64,000 nt of DNA from Deltaproteobacteria bacterium (GTDB lineage: Bacteria; Myxococcota_A; Polyangia; Polyangiales; Sandaracinaceae), in the NCBI GenBank assembly GCA_017303575.1, contig JAFLCL010000013.1, positions 1 to 64,000 of the forward strand, in the 5' to 3' direction. Below, in pieces: positions 1-8,849 of the stretch (its first letter is position 1; the number at the start of each line of letters is the position of its first letter). Under the pieces are notes generated by a model that saw nothing but the letters and a program-made list of their open reading frames with translations, was not told where the DNA came from and ran no database searches. The position numbers were made by a program, and so were the translations under genes.

Positions 1-2266
1 AGCTCGCGCCGCACGCGGTCACGTCCGTCGGCGAGGCCTCGCAGCCGTTCGACGCGATGCCGTCGCAGTCGTGGAAGCCGCCGGTGCACGCGGTGATCGT
101 GCAGCCGCCGCCCGCGCAGGCCCACGCCGCGTTGCCGCCCGTGCACGCGCGGCCGCAGCCGCCGCACGCCGTGAGGCTCGTCGAGGTGTTCGTCTCGCAG
201 CTGCCGTTGCCGTCGCAGTCGGCCTGCGGCGCCGTGCACGAGCTCGTCGAGGTGCGGCAGCTTCCCATCGACACGTCGCAGAACTCCGTCGCGTCGCACG
301 AGTCACCGCAGGCCATGCAGTTCATCGACGTGCGGAGCGGCGTCTCGCAGCCCGTCGCCACGTTGCCGTCGCAGTCGGCCCAGCCCGCCTCGCAGTCCGT
401 GGCCGGATCGAACGAGCACGTGCCCGACGTACACGCCTGACGCGTCACGTGCGCGAGGAGGCAACGATCACCGCAGTCGCCGCAGTCCGTCGTCGTGCCG
501 ACCGCGCGCTCGCAGCCGTCGACAGCGCTGCCGTTGCAGTCGCGACGGCCGCTCGGACAGCTCGTGATGCGGCAGTCGCCTGCCACGCACTCGCGCGACT
601 CACCGCCCGCCGAGGCGCACACGTTGCCGCAGAAGCGGCAGTTCGCCTCGTCGCTCGCGAGGTCGACCTCGCAGCCGTCGGGCGTCGTGCCGTTGCAGTT
701 CTCGTAGTTGGGATCGCAGCGCACGATCGTCGTCATGCCCGCCACGCAGCCGACCTGGGCGTGCGGCAGCGGGGCGAGCGAGATCGCGTCGTCGGCCGCG
801 CCGTCGCAGTCGTCGTCCTCGCCGTTGCAGACCTCGGTCACCCCTGGGCGACGCGCCGCGTCCATGTCGTCACAGTCGCCGCCCATCGCGACGTAGCCCG
901 CCATGCCCATGCAGCCGACGATCGTGCCGCCGGTGCTCGAGCCGTAGCCGTCCATGTCGGAGTCTCGGTAGAAAACCGCGCTCGTCGCGCCCTCGTCCGT
1001 GCTGTCGTCGCAGTCGTTGTCGCGACCGTCGCAGATCTCGGTCTCGCCCGGGCCCGTGAGCGGGTTGCGATCGTCGCAGTCCGCGCCGAACGGCGCGCCG
1101 CACGCGAGGTCCACGACGCCGTCCTCGTCGTCGTCCTCGAAGTCGCCCGGCATGATCTGGAAGCTCGGGCCGCCGATGCAGTCGTCGTCGATGCCGTTGC
1201 AGGTCTCGGTGGCCGCCGGGCTCACCGCGCGCGTCGTGTCGTTGCAGTCCGTGTCGAGCAGCGAGTAGCCCATCGACGTCAGCGGCTCGCACGAGCTGCG
1301 TGTGCTCGGCCCGTCCGCACCGAAGCCGTCGCCATCGACGTCGCGGTACCACGACACCTCGCGCGTCATGTCGTCGACCATGCCGTTGCAGTCGTTGTCG
1401 ATCATGTCGCAGAACTCGGGCTGGCCCGGGTTCCGATCGATGCGTGTGTCGTCGCAGTCGCCGGGCGTCGCCGAGTAGCCTGCCGTCGTGGCGCACGCCT
1501 CGATCGCGCTCGCCGCGACGCCGTAGCCGTCGCGATCTGCGTCCAGATACACCGTCCGCAGCTGGCCCTCGTCGGTCGCCATGTCGCAGTCGTCGTTGAG
1601 GGCGTTGCAGACCTCCACGCCGCCGGGGTTCGTCGTGCGGCGGCCGTCGTCGCAGTCGGGGCCGCAGTTCGGCGTCGAGGAGCCGGCCATCATCGGGTTA
1701 CAGCAGCGGATGTCCTCGAAGCCGTCCGAGTCCGCGTCGACACCGCCGCGCGTGTCGAGATCGCAGTCCTCGTCGTGGCCCTCGTCGTCGCAGACCTCGA
1801 GGTTGCCGGGGAAGCGCGCCGCGTCGGTGTCGTCGCAGTCGTTGCCGAGCGGCATGCCGCGCTCGTCGATGCACCGCGCGTCCGCGTAGCCGTCGCTGTC
1901 GAGATCGGGCACCTCGTGGAGGCACGCGCGCGTGTCCTCCGAGCAGCTGTCGACCGTGCAGTCGAGGCCGTCGTCGCACTCCGTCGGCGTCGTCTGACAT
2001 CGTCCGAGCTCGCAGGTCTCGGTGCCGTTGCAGAAGAGGCCGTCGTCGCAGTCGTTGTCGCGCTCGCACTCGATGAGGACGTCGGGGAGGTTCGGCACGT
2101 CCGGCAACGTGCCCGCGTCGATCTCCGTCGTCATGCCCTCGCAGTTGCAGCCCGACGCCGCGAGCGCGCAGGCCAACCCGAAGACGATCGCGAGGCGTGA
2201 GCCCGCTCCTGTCTGCCCCACGTTCACGAGCCCCCGGCTCGAGACCCCAGACCACAGCGTTGCCAT
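1..2266 (-). CDS. MopE-like metal-binding repeat lipoprotein, C-terminus cut by the window edge
   Basis: About 755 codons are open from ATG 2266 to the left edge, with no stop, so the C-terminus is missing. A hydrophobic segment ends in LAASGC, a good lipobox near residue 40. The first half carries repeated blocks of the form DxDxDGY...GDCDD...PG..E.CDG.DNDCDG, the pattern of the MopE copper-binding/thrombospondin-3-like family, expected to bind Ca or Cu ions. The second half changes to Cys-rich units of the type DCDG...GCE.....CG.CG..C. The protein is probably a surface-anchored, disulfide-rich metal-binding protein. It diverges from the kinase gene over a 77-bp spacer. The start is chosen because the signal peptide follows directly; nearby GTG codons are alternatives. 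The family call is by motif pattern only. Confidence 0.85.
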   Translation of the reverse strand, partial: MATLWSGVSSRGLVNVGQTGAGSRLAIVFGLACALAASGCNCEGMTTEIDAGTLPDVPNLPDVLIECERDNDCDDGLFCNGTETCELGRCQTTPTECDDGLDCTVDSCSEDTRACLHEVPDLDSDGYADARCIDERGMPLGNDCDDTDAARFPGNLEVCDDEGHDEDCDLDTRGGVDADSDGFEDIRCCNPMMAGSSTPNCGPDCDDGRRTTNPGGVEVCNALNDDCDMATDEGQLRTVYLDADRDGYGVAASAIEACATTAGYSATPGDCDDTRIDRNPGQPEFCDMIDNDCNGMVDDMTREVSWYRDVDGDGFGADGPSTRSSCEPLTSMGYSLLDTDCNDTTRAVSPAATETCNGIDDDCIGGPSFQIMPGDFEDDDEDGVVDLACGAPFGADCDDRNPLTGPGETEICDGRDNDCDDSTDEGATSAVFYRDSDMDGYGSSTGGTIVGCMGMAGYVAMGGDCDDMDAARRPGVTEVCNGEDDDCDGAADDAISLAPLPHAQVGCVAGMTTIVRCDPNYENCNGTTPDGCEVDLASDEANCRFCGNVCASAGGESRECVAGDCRITSCPSGRRDCNGSAVDGCERAVGTTTDCGDCGDRCLLAHVTRQACTSGTCSFDPATDCEAGWADCDGNVATGCETPLRTSMNCMACGDSCDATEFCDVSMGSCRTSTSSCTAPQADCDGNGSCETNTSTSLTACGGCGRACTGGNAAWACAGGGCTITACTGGFHDCDGIASNGCEASPTDVTACGAS

Positions 2267-2343
2267 CGCGACCTCGTCGTTCGCACGTCGAATTGTTAGA
2301 TGCCGATCCACCTCGGCGGTCTGGTACTGTAGGCGCCATCGCC

Positions 2344-4164
2344 GTGGCAGCTCAATCGGAAGCAGCACAACTCCCGCCCGACGACGACGAAGGCTCGACC
2401 GATCACGACGAGCGCGTCGGTCTGCTCGTCGCCGACCGCTACCGCATCGCCAAGGTCCTCGGCGTGGGCGGCATGGGCGGCGTCTACGAGGCGGAGCACC
2501 TCCTCATCGGCAAGAAGGTCGCGCTCAAGTGCTTGCACCGCGAGTACGCGCGCGACCGGGACATCGTCGAGCGCTTCAAGCGCGAGGCGCGCGCCGCGAC
2601 GCTGATCGGCAACGATCACATCATCGACGTGACGGACATGGGCGATCTGCCGGATGGCTCGCCCTTCCTCGTCATGGAGTACCTCGCGGGCCGTCCGCTC
2701 GCGGCGCTCTGCGAGCACGGCCCCTTGCCCGTTCGCCGTGCGGTGCACATCGCCCGTCAGATCGGCAACGCCCTGGGCGCTGCGCACGACAAGGGCATCG
2801 TCCACCGCGATCTCAAGCCCGAGAACGTCTTCCTCATCGAGCGGAACGGCGATCCGGACTTCGTGAAGGTGCTCGACTTCGGCATCTCGAAGATGCACTC
2901 GAGCGGCGTCGACCGCGGCCTCACGCGCACGGGCATGGCGATGGGCACGCCCTCGTACATGTCGCCCGAGCAGGCGCAGGGATCGAAGAACCTCGATCAC
3001 CGCACGGACGTGTGGGCGCTCGGGGTGATCCTCTACGAGATGCTGGCGGCGCGTCGTCCGTTCGACGCCGACAGCTACCCGCTGCTCTTGATGAACATCG
3101 TCGCGACCGATCCCGATCCGGTCTCGAGCTACCGCAAGGATCTGCCCGAGCCGCTCGCCGATCTGGTGATGCGCTGCCTGGTCAAGGATCAGGAAGGCCG
3201 CATCGGCACGATGCGAGAGCTCGTCGACGCGCTCGCGCCGTACGAGGAGCTCGAGGTCGAGATCGAGCTGTCCTCGCCCAGCATCGACGTGGGCGATCGC
3301 GTGCAGACGGCCACCGATCGCTACAAGGCCACCGCGCTGAGCCGCAAGAAGCAGGCGGCCGCGACCGAGCCCGAGAACGTCCTCGAGGAGCGTCGCAGCG
3401 GCAACACGCAGCCCGATGGCTCGCTCGAGGCACCGCCGCCGGTGTCGCTCGCGCAGGCCGAGGCCGAGGCGCGTGCGAAGAAGGGCGAGCGGGACGCAGC
3501 GAGCAAGGAAGCGATCGGCAGCCAGCCGCGGCTCGAGAAGGACAGCCAGCGCGCCCCCGCGCTCACCGCGCCCGAAGTTCGCGCGCTCGAGCAGAAGGCG
3601 CGCGGGGGGAACACGACGACGTTGCTCGTCGCGGGCGTCGCAGTGATCGCGGTCGCGGCCATCGGCTTCGCAGCGATGAGCGGCTCGATCGGTGGCGCGG
3701 CCACGCCGCCGCCGACGACCACCGCGACACCGCCGACCACGGGCGTGCAGCCGCCCGATCCTCCGCCGACCACCAGCGCGACGCCGCCGCCCACGACCAG
3801 CACGCCGGCACCGCCGGCCGAGGTCCGAATTCGCATCCGCGTCGAGCCGGCCGATGCGCGCATCCTCATCGGAGGCGTGGAGTTCCCGAACCCCATGGAC
3901 GCGCCTCAGCCGCGCAGCCTCACGCCGACGCGCATCACCATCGAGCGCGACGGGCACACGACCATCGAGCAGCTCGCGATCTTCGGCGAGGACCAGAGCT
4001 TCATGTTCCAGATGGCCCGCGGTCGCGGCGTCGAGCAGCGCGGCCTCGGCTCCTCGAGCGGTGGCGGCAGCGGCGCGGGCAGCGCGATGGAAGCCACCAC
4101 CGAGACGATGGGCGGCGCGATGGTCTACGAGGGCATGCAGGGCGGGTTCCGCGACGAGTTTTGA
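2344..4164 (+). CDS. PknB-type Ser/Thr protein kinase with PEGA-like extracytoplasmic domain
   Basis: A 606-residue membrane-anchored Hanks-type kinase. The N-terminal kinase domain (about residues 30-295) has the glycine loop GVGGMGG, ATP-binding Lys62 in VALKCL, catalytic HRDLKPEN (Asp156), DFG (Asp178) and the activation-segment end GTPSYMSPEQA, so it should be active. A charged linker follows, then one transmembrane helix (about 424-446), a Pro/Thr-rich stretch and a C-terminal PEGA-like beta domain (about 495-560). The start GTG 2344 is chosen because upstream residues in frame look non-coding and overlap the divergent gene. This layout is common in myxobacterial signalling kinases. No cognate phosphatase or FHA protein lies nearby. 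Substrates are unknown. Confidence 0.92.
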   Translation: MAAQSEAAQLPPDDDEGSTDHDERVGLLVADRYRIAKVLGVGGMGGVYEAEHLLIGKKVALKCLHREYARDRDIVERFKREARAATLIGNDHIIDVTDMGDLPDGSPFLVMEYLAGRPLAALCEHGPLPVRRAVHIARQIGNALGAAHDKGIVHRDLKPENVFLIERNGDPDFVKVLDFGISKMHSSGVDRGLTRTGMAMGTPSYMSPEQAQGSKNLDHRTDVWALGVILYEMLAARRPFDADSYPLLLMNIVATDPDPVSSYRKDLPEPLADLVMRCLVKDQEGRIGTMRELVDALAPYEELEVEIELSSPSIDVGDRVQTATDRYKATALSRKKQAAATEPENVLEERRSGNTQPDGSLEAPPPVSLAQAEAEARAKKGERDAASKEAIGSQPRLEKDSQRAPALTAPEVRALEQKARGGNTTTLLVAGVAVIAVAAIGFAAMSGSIGGAATPPPTTTATPPTTGVQPPDPPPTTSATPPPTTSTPAPPAEVRIRIRVEPADARILIGGVEFPNPMDAPQPRSLTPTRITIERDGHTTIEQLAIFGEDQSFMFQMARGRGVEQRGLGSSSGGGSGAGSAMEATTETMGGAMVYEGMQGGFRDEF

Positions 4165-4195
4165 CGCGAGGGTCTCGCGTGTCAGCATCGCGGCC

Positions 4196-4909
4196 ATGAG
4201 CCTCGCTTCTCTCGCACGATCTTCCTCACTCCTCCTTCTTCTCTCCGTCGCCGCGTGCGGCGGTGGCAGCACCGAGCCCACCGACTCCGGCGCGCCGAGC
4301 CGCGACACGGGCACGATGGACGCCCCGTCCACCGAGTTCCCCGACGCGGCGATCACGCCCGGAACCGACGCACCGATCTCGAGCGACGACGACGCGTTCG
4401 TCCCCGGCGCCGACGCGTTCACGCCCGTCGCCGACGACGATGCGGGCATGCAGTCCGACGCGGGCCGCACCGGCACCACGTGCGGCGGCCGCGGCAGCCC
4501 GCCCTGTGGTCGCGGCACGTTCTGCAACTTCCCGCCGAGCTCGATCTGCGGGCGCGCGGACGGTCCCGGCACCTGCACGCCGATTCCGTCGACGTGCACG
4601 CGCGAGTACGCCCCCGTGTGTGCGTGCGACGGCACGACGTACTCGAACGCATGCGAGGCTGCGCGCGCGAGCATCTCGATCGAGACCGTCGGCGAGTGCC
4701 CCGTCCGTTGTGATCCCGACCTCGTGACCTGCGATGGCATCCCTCCGCGCTGCGCGACCGGCACCACCGCGTCGGTGGAAGGCGGCTGCTGGACCGGCGA
4801 CTGCGTCGCGATCATGGAGTGCACCTGCGAGACCACCGACGACTGCCCCGACATCCGCGGGGAGAGCGAGGTCTGCTACACGCGCGGCGTGTGCGGGCCT
4901 CTCCTCTAA
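4196..4909 (+). CDS. Kazal-domain lipoprotein
   Basis: A 237-residue probable lipoprotein. The N-terminus has a Leu-rich signal segment ending in SVAACGGG, followed by an Asp/Ala/Pro-rich linker of about 60 residues. The middle part (about 125-170) matches the Kazal serine-protease-inhibitor pattern C..P..C...Y.PVC..DG.TY.N.C...A, including PVCACDGTTYSNAC. The C-terminal third adds further Cys pairs (CDPD, CWTGDC, CTCET, CYTRGVC). Likely role: surface-anchored protease inhibitor or disulfide-rich adhesive module; inhibitory specificity cannot be read here. The gene starts 31 bp after the kinase gene on the same strand, so co-transcription is possible. Confidence 0.85.
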   Translation: MSLASLARSSSLLLLLSVAACGGGSTEPTDSGAPSRDTGTMDAPSTEFPDAAITPGTDAPISSDDDAFVPGADAFTPVADDDAGMQSDAGRTGTTCGGRGSPPCGRGTFCNFPPSSICGRADGPGTCTPIPSTCTREYAPVCACDGTTYSNACEAARASISIETVGECPVRCDPDLVTCDGIPPRCATGTTASVEGGCWTGDCVAIMECTCETTDDCPDIRGESEVCYTRGVCGPLL

Positions 4910-4941
4910 TAGGCGTCGGCACTCACTTCGTTCGCGCCGCC

Positions 4942-4984
4942 GAGAGGGGCTGCTCGCCCCTCTCCCAGTTTCGCGTTGCGAAAC
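4942..4984. terminator. Two tandem hairpins downstream of the Kazal lipoprotein
   Basis: First hairpin: arms GAGAGGGGC (4942-4950) and GCCCCTCTC (4956-4964) around TGCTC. Second hairpin: arms GTTTCGC (4968-4974) and GCGAAAC (4978-4984) around GTT. Both are perfect. There is no following U-run, so intrinsic termination is inferred only from position, 33 bp after a stop codon. Confidence 0.45.
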
Positions 4985-5198
4985 AGGGCCCCACTCCCTC
5001 GGGGATTCAGTCGTCGCTGCGCTCCTCCTTCACCCCGCTTCGCGTTCCGACGCGGGGCCCCAGCCCCACGTCGGGGCTTCGTGATCACGTCGCGTCGGCT
5101 CGGCACTGCGTCCGCGCCGCCGAGAGGGGCCGCTCGCCTCGTGATCCTACACATCTCTCGATCGCCCAGAATCCATGGCTTTCGCAACGCCCGAGGCA

Positions 5199-5295
5199 CG
5201 CGGAGGTGGGGGGTCCAGGGCGAGTTCCGCAGGCCGAAGGCCGAGGATGTCTGAGCTTCGGCCCCCCCACCTCTCGGCCCGACTCGAAGCGCTCG
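5199..5295. repeat. Intergenic repeat, copy A (module 1)
   Basis: The core GTCCAGGGCGAGTTCCGC (5213-5230), followed by AGGCCGAAGGCCGAGGATGT (5231-5250), recurs at 31538-31576 with one extra A. Its right half recurs at 24727-24746. All copies continue into a C-rich tract and then CGGCCCGA-TCGAAGC-like sequence. Short spurious reading frames (one beginning MLKHPRP on the minus strand) come from this element. Confidence 0.8.
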
Positions 5296-5385
5296 AGATG
5301 TGATCAATCCCAGTGTCGCGTCGCGTGGTTCGATGGAAAAGGCCTTGGCGGGGGGCGACTCAGCGCACGAAGCTTCCGAAGGGTG

Positions 5386-6480
5386 ATGAGCCACGCGCGA
5401 CCACATGGCCGCACGGGCGCGACAGGCGCTGCCTCCGCGTGGCTCGCGCTCGCGCTCGTCTCGCTCGTCGCGACGCGCGTCGCTCACGCACAAGAGGACG
5501 CGCCTCCGCCGACGACGACGGTCGGTGCGCTCGCGGCGGACCACTCGCTCGTCCTTCGTCCTGCGCCCTCGCTGCGCGAGATCGCGTTCGAGGTCCGCGA
5601 GATCCTCGCGCTGCGCACGCCGATCGTCGTGGTGCTCGGAGCCGACACGCCCGAGGACGCGCCCGACGTGGTGAACGAGGGCGAGGTCGGCATCGCGCTC
5701 ACGGACGCGCGCACCACGCAGGAGATCCTCGAAGGGCAGGGCGAGGGCGATCTCCACGTGCGCATCGTGCTCGGCGCCCCCGATCGCGTGACGTACGCGA
5801 CCGAGCTCACCACCAGCCCGGAGCGCCCCGCCTCGGCACGATCGATCGCGCTCGCGATCCTCGCGCTCCGAGACAGCGCGCTCGTCGGTCGCGATCCGAG
5901 CGTCCCGCCCGATCCCAACGCGCCCGCCTACACGTACCGCGTGCCGCACGACGGACCGCTGGGGCCCCATCCGTCGCTCGTCCCTGCGCTGCGCCCCGCC
6001 TTCGTCTTTCGCTTCTTGCTCGGCGTCTCTGCCGCCCGCAGCACGGCGCTCGTGGGCTTCGGTGTCGGCGTCGGGCTCTGCCTCTCGCGCGACTGCCTGC
6101 TCCTCGAGGCAGATCTCCCGCTCCTCTTCGAAGATCGCAACGCGCCGCCGAGCGCGCGCATCGACTACCGGCCGAGCGTGCTCGGCCTTCGTGTGCAGCT
6201 GCGGCCGATCGTCGTGGGCGACGTGAGCTTCGGCTTCGCCATCGGCCCCATCCTCCGCATCGGCAACGCCTACGTGCGCGAGATGACCACCACGTTCACC
6301 ACGCCCGGTGTGCGCGGAACGCTCGTGATGGGTTGGGAATTCGTGCGTCGCTTCGAGTGCGTGATCGAGCTCGGCGTCGACGCTGCGCTCGAGCTCGCGC
6401 GCCTGCCGAGCCCCGGCGTCGTCTTGCTCGAGGACGTCGTCACGCCGTGGGCGATCCTCGGCCTGCGCGTCCGACCCTAG
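5386..6480 (+). CDS. Exported protein with probable C-terminal outer-membrane beta-barrel
   Basis: A 364-residue protein not recognised as a named family. It has a long signal peptide with the hydrophobic core LALALVSLVA and a probable cleavage at AHA/QE near residue 35. Residues about 45-190 form a mixed alpha/beta region with a short Pro-rich end (VPPDPNAP). The C-terminal half alternates hydrophobic and polar residues with turns, e.g. LVGFGVGVGLCLSRDC and VSFGFAIGPILRIG, and ends in GLRVRP, suggesting a small beta-barrel. ATG 5386 has a GA-rich ribosome site (AAGGGTG) before it. A similar design, cytoplasm-exported domain plus barrel, is seen at 53606-54811. Function unknown. Confidence 0.75.
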   Translation: MSHARPHGRTGATGAASAWLALALVSLVATRVAHAQEDAPPPTTTVGALAADHSLVLRPAPSLREIAFEVREILALRTPIVVVLGADTPEDAPDVVNEGEVGIALTDARTTQEILEGQGEGDLHVRIVLGAPDRVTYATELTTSPERPASARSIALAILALRDSALVGRDPSVPPDPNAPAYTYRVPHDGPLGPHPSLVPALRPAFVFRFLLGVSAARSTALVGFGVGVGLCLSRDCLLLEADLPLLFEDRNAPPSARIDYRPSVLGLRVQLRPIVVGDVSFGFAIGPILRIGNAYVREMTTTFTTPGVRGTLVMGWEFVRRFECVIELGVDAALELARLPSPGVVLLEDVVTPWAILGLRVRP

Positions 6481-6487
6481 CGGGCGA

Positions 6488-7144
6488 TCACTCGACCTGA
6501 CGGCCCTGCGAGTCGATGCGACGCGGACGCGACTCCGCGAGCGCGCGCTCGCCCGGCGTCTGCGGCCGCTCGGAGGTCTCGGCGCCCTCGGGTGTGCCGT
6601 GCGCCTCGCGGTCGAGCTCTTCCTCGGTCGGGATCTCGCGATCCGGATCGAGCGCGAGCACGTCGTCCTCGATGCCCTCGAGCTGGTGCGGCCCACCGGG
6701 CACGTCGAGGTAGAGACCCTCGGCGCCGCTCACGATGTCTTCCCCCGCGAGCGCGAAGCCATCGCCATCACCCACCCACGACTGACGCACCGTCGTGGCG
6801 TGCAGCTCTTGCGTGCTCTGATCGATCCAGCTGTAGGTCACGAGCGACTGCGCGCCGCCCTGCAGCATCGAGATGTTCGTCACGTCGACGTCGCCGATCG
6901 CGACGGTGCGGCCCCAGCGCCGGTGGCTGCGCACGAACGCCTCGCGGTACGCGCGGGCGCATCGGCCAGCCGCGAGATCCACACGGCCCCAGCGCGCTTC
7001 GTCGTTGAGCATGTAGACGTTGTCCTGCAGGCGCGTCTCGGGCGCGAGGCCCTGCATCATCCCGCAGCCGGTGCCGGGCACGAGCGCGACGAAGCCAGCG
7101 GAGAGCGAGAGGACGGTTCCGAACGCGATCGAGGGGAGGCGCAT
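6488..7144 (-). CDS. Hypothetical exported protein, possible lipoprotein
   Basis: A 218-residue protein of unknown function. The N-terminal hydrophobic segment (FGTVLSLSAGFVALVPGTGC) ends in a Cys near residue 27, but the -3 position is Gly, so the lipobox is weak; simple export is the alternative. The central part (about 40-130) is soluble and looks like a compact alpha/beta domain with a recurrent W motif (WGRVDLAAG, RRWGRTVAIG, YSWIDQS). The C-terminal 60 residues are acidic then Arg/Glu-rich and probably disordered. It lies 48 bp downstream of an alpha/beta hydrolase gene on the same strand and is probably the last gene of that unit. Confidence 0.7.
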   Translation of the reverse strand: MRLPSIAFGTVLSLSAGFVALVPGTGCGMMQGLAPETRLQDNVYMLNDEARWGRVDLAAGRCARAYREAFVRSHRRWGRTVAIGDVDVTNISMLQGGAQSLVTYSWIDQSTQELHATTVRQSWVGDGDGFALAGEDIVSGAEGLYLDVPGGPHQLEGIEDDVLALDPDREIPTEEELDREAHGTPEGAETSERPQTPGERALAESRPRRIDSQGRQVE

Positions 7145-7192
7145 GGCCGGACCCTAGGCCCGAGAGGATCGCGTCTCCAAAAAAGGCGCGGA

Positions 7193-8158
7193 TCAGCGCT
7201 CCCGCAGCCAACGCTCGATGGGCGCGAATACCTTCGTCGGCGACTCGTGGCCCACGAACAGATCCGCGTGCGCATACCAGTCCTCGGGCGTGCCGATGCG
7301 GAGCGTGGTGACGTCCCTTCCGCCCCACACGCGCGCGGCCGACGTCGCGACGGGCTCCGGGACGATGCCGTCCTCGTTCGCGACCACGAGCAAGAGCGGA
7401 TGCGTCACGTCGGCCATCGCGTGCGTGACGTTCACGCCATCGATCACCAGATCCTTCGCCTTCATCCACCCCGCGAGGTCGCGGTTCACCACGGGATCGG
7501 GGTCCTCGACGGTGCGCACGAGATCGCTCGCTGCATCCAGATCGACGTGCGCCGCGTTCATGTACATCGCGAGCGCGGCGGGCGCGCGCTTGACCAGCGG
7601 CAGGATCGTGGAGGCGAGGCGCCGCGCGCCCGACACGCGCACGAGGCCCGCGATCCGACGCGACGCGAACGGGAGTCGCAGTACCAGAGGCACGGTCTCC
7701 CACCGCAGCGGCGATCCGATCGCGATCACCGACGCGATGCGATCACGCTGCGCCTCGCGCGAGAGGTGCGTGAACGTGATCGATCCGCCGAGGCTCGCCC
7801 CGAGCACGTCGAGCCGATCGTGTCCGCTCTCGCTCGTGGCGAGCACGAAGTCGATCGCCGCGAGCACGTCCTCGTGCGCGTAGCGCGCCATCGAAGGGCC
7901 AGGCGCGTCGCGTCGCGCGCGCTCGGAGCGACCCTGCGCGCGGAGGTTCGCGGTCCACACGTCGAGGCCCGCGTCCGCGAGGTAGCTCTCGAGCGACGTG
8001 CCCTTCGGATGGAAGCCGAAGATGAAGCCGTTCATGCCGTAGCCCGGCACGATCAAGAGCGGCCTGCGGTTGCGATCGACGCCCAGCTCGCGTCGCGTGC
8101 GCTTGAGGTGAAGCCGCCAGCCGTCGCGCGTCGTCGCGAAGAAGTCCTCGATGATCAT
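7193..8158 (-). CDS. Alpha/beta hydrolase, PHA-synthase/lipase-like
   Basis: A 321-residue alpha/beta-hydrolase. The fold is recognisable from the oxyanion region LLIVPGYGMNG (about 35-44), the nucleophile elbow LGASLGGS (Ser122), an acidic residue in VVANEDGIVPE (about 265) and a terminal His in WYAHADLFVGHESP. The GYGMNG motif and the segment YAHEDVLAAIDFVL resemble hydrolases related to polyhydroxyalkanoate synthase PhaC and acid lipases, but the nucleophile is Ser rather than the Cys of PhaC, so hydrolysis is more likely than polymerisation. There is no signal peptide. It lies 64 bp after AlkB and probably belongs to a four-gene minus-strand unit. Substrate unknown. Confidence 0.85.
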   Translation of the reverse strand: MIIEDFFATTRDGWRLHLKRTRRELGVDRNRRPLLIVPGYGMNGFIFGFHPKGTSLESYLADAGLDVWTANLRAQGRSERARRDAPGPSMARYAHEDVLAAIDFVLATSESGHDRLDVLGASLGGSITFTHLSREAQRDRIASVIAIGSPLRWETVPLVLRLPFASRRIAGLVRVSGARRLASTILPLVKRAPAALAMYMNAAHVDLDAASDLVRTVEDPDPVVNRDLAGWMKAKDLVIDGVNVTHAMADVTHPLLLVVANEDGIVPEPVATSAARVWGGRDVTTLRIGTPEDWYAHADLFVGHESPTKVFAPIERWLRER

Positions 8159-8222
8159 GAACGTCGCGCGATGGTAGCGAGGGTGCGGCCGACCGCGCGG
8201 GTTTCTGACGAGCGATGCCCTT

Positions 8223-8849
8223 TCACCGTCGTACGAGGCGGAACGTGAGGTTCATGCGCGGCCTGACCGGCTTGCTCGTGCGTGGGACGCAGTGCTGCCA
8301 GCGATGCTGCGTCGCGCCGCCCATCACGAGGAGGTTGCCCTCGCCGAGCTCGAGCGCTCGTTTGTCCTCCGAGCGACGTCGATGTCGCAGGACGAAGCGG
8401 CGCATGGCACCGAGCGAGAGCGACGCGATCAGCACGTCCCGCGGCGCGTTCGGTCCGAGCTCGGGCTCGTCGTCTGCGTGCCAGCCCATCGCGTCCTTGC
8501 CATCGCGGTAGTGGTTCACGAGCACGCAGTCGAATCGCGTGCCCGTCACCTCACGCACCCGCTCGCGCACCGACGCGAGGAACGGTGTCCACGGCTTCGG
8601 GTCGAACACGCGCCCCGAGTAGCTGTAGCGCGCGTGTGGGTCGCCGTGGAACGACACGAGGCGCGGCGTCTCCACGGGCTTGCCGAAGATCACGAGCGAC
8701 TCGGGCGCCAGCGGCAGCTCGTCGATCAGCGCCGCCATCGCCGTCGCGTGATCGGGCATCACCTCGGGCACGAGCGCGATCCACGCGTCCTCACCGAGCT
8801 CGACGCCGTGCTCCGCGCGCAGGCGAACGAGCGGATCGATCGACGTCAC
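8223..8849 (-). CDS. alkB: AlkB-family 2-oxoglutarate/Fe(II) DNA repair dioxygenase
   Basis: A 208-residue protein that should oxidatively demethylate alkylated bases such as 1-methyladenine and 3-methylcytosine. It shows the ALKBH2/3-like signature NHYRDGKDAMGWHADDE, with iron ligands His124 and Asp126. The distal His186 is in WQHCVP, and the 2-oxoglutarate-binding Arg pair is in RPRMNLTFR near the C-terminus. Length fits compact bacterial and eukaryotic ALKBH2-type enzymes. It starts at GTG 8849, overlapping the stop of the upstream lipase by 4 bp (GTGA), so translation is probably coupled. No Ada or LexA-type site was identified. Confidence 0.92.
   Translation of the reverse strand: MTSIDPLVRLRAEHGVELGEDAWIALVPEVMPDHATAMAALIDELPLAPESLVIFGKPVETPRLVSFHGDPHARYSYSGRVFDPKPWTPFLASVRERVREVTGTRFDCVLVNHYRDGKDAMGWHADDEPELGPNAPRDVLIASLSLGAMRRFVLRHRRRSEDKRALELGEGNLLVMGGATQHRWQHCVPRTSKPVRPRMNLTFRLVRR

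Larger units (their letters stand above)
4910..5385. other. Hairpin-rich intergenic spacer with direct repeats
   Basis: This 476-bp spacer holds no convincing gene. It carries several strong inverted repeats just after the Kazal lipoprotein stop, a direct repeat offset by exactly 180 bp (4919-4958 and 5099-5138, sharing the core CGCCGCCGAGAGGGGC), and a copy of an intergenic repeat (5199-5295) found in two other spacers of the window. Open frames crossing it are low-complexity translations of the repeats. The last 40 bp before 5386 supply the ribosome-binding region of the next gene. Confidence 0.75.

Noticed and set aside
71..2200. Long plus-strand open frame of about 709 codons
   Set aside because: It is the complement of the MopE-like gene; its Ala/Arg/Val-rich text lacks domains, while the minus strand has clear repeats.
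2296..4854. Minus-strand open frame of about 852 codons
   Set aside because: It is antisense to the kinase and Kazal genes and is Arg/Ala-rich without motifs.
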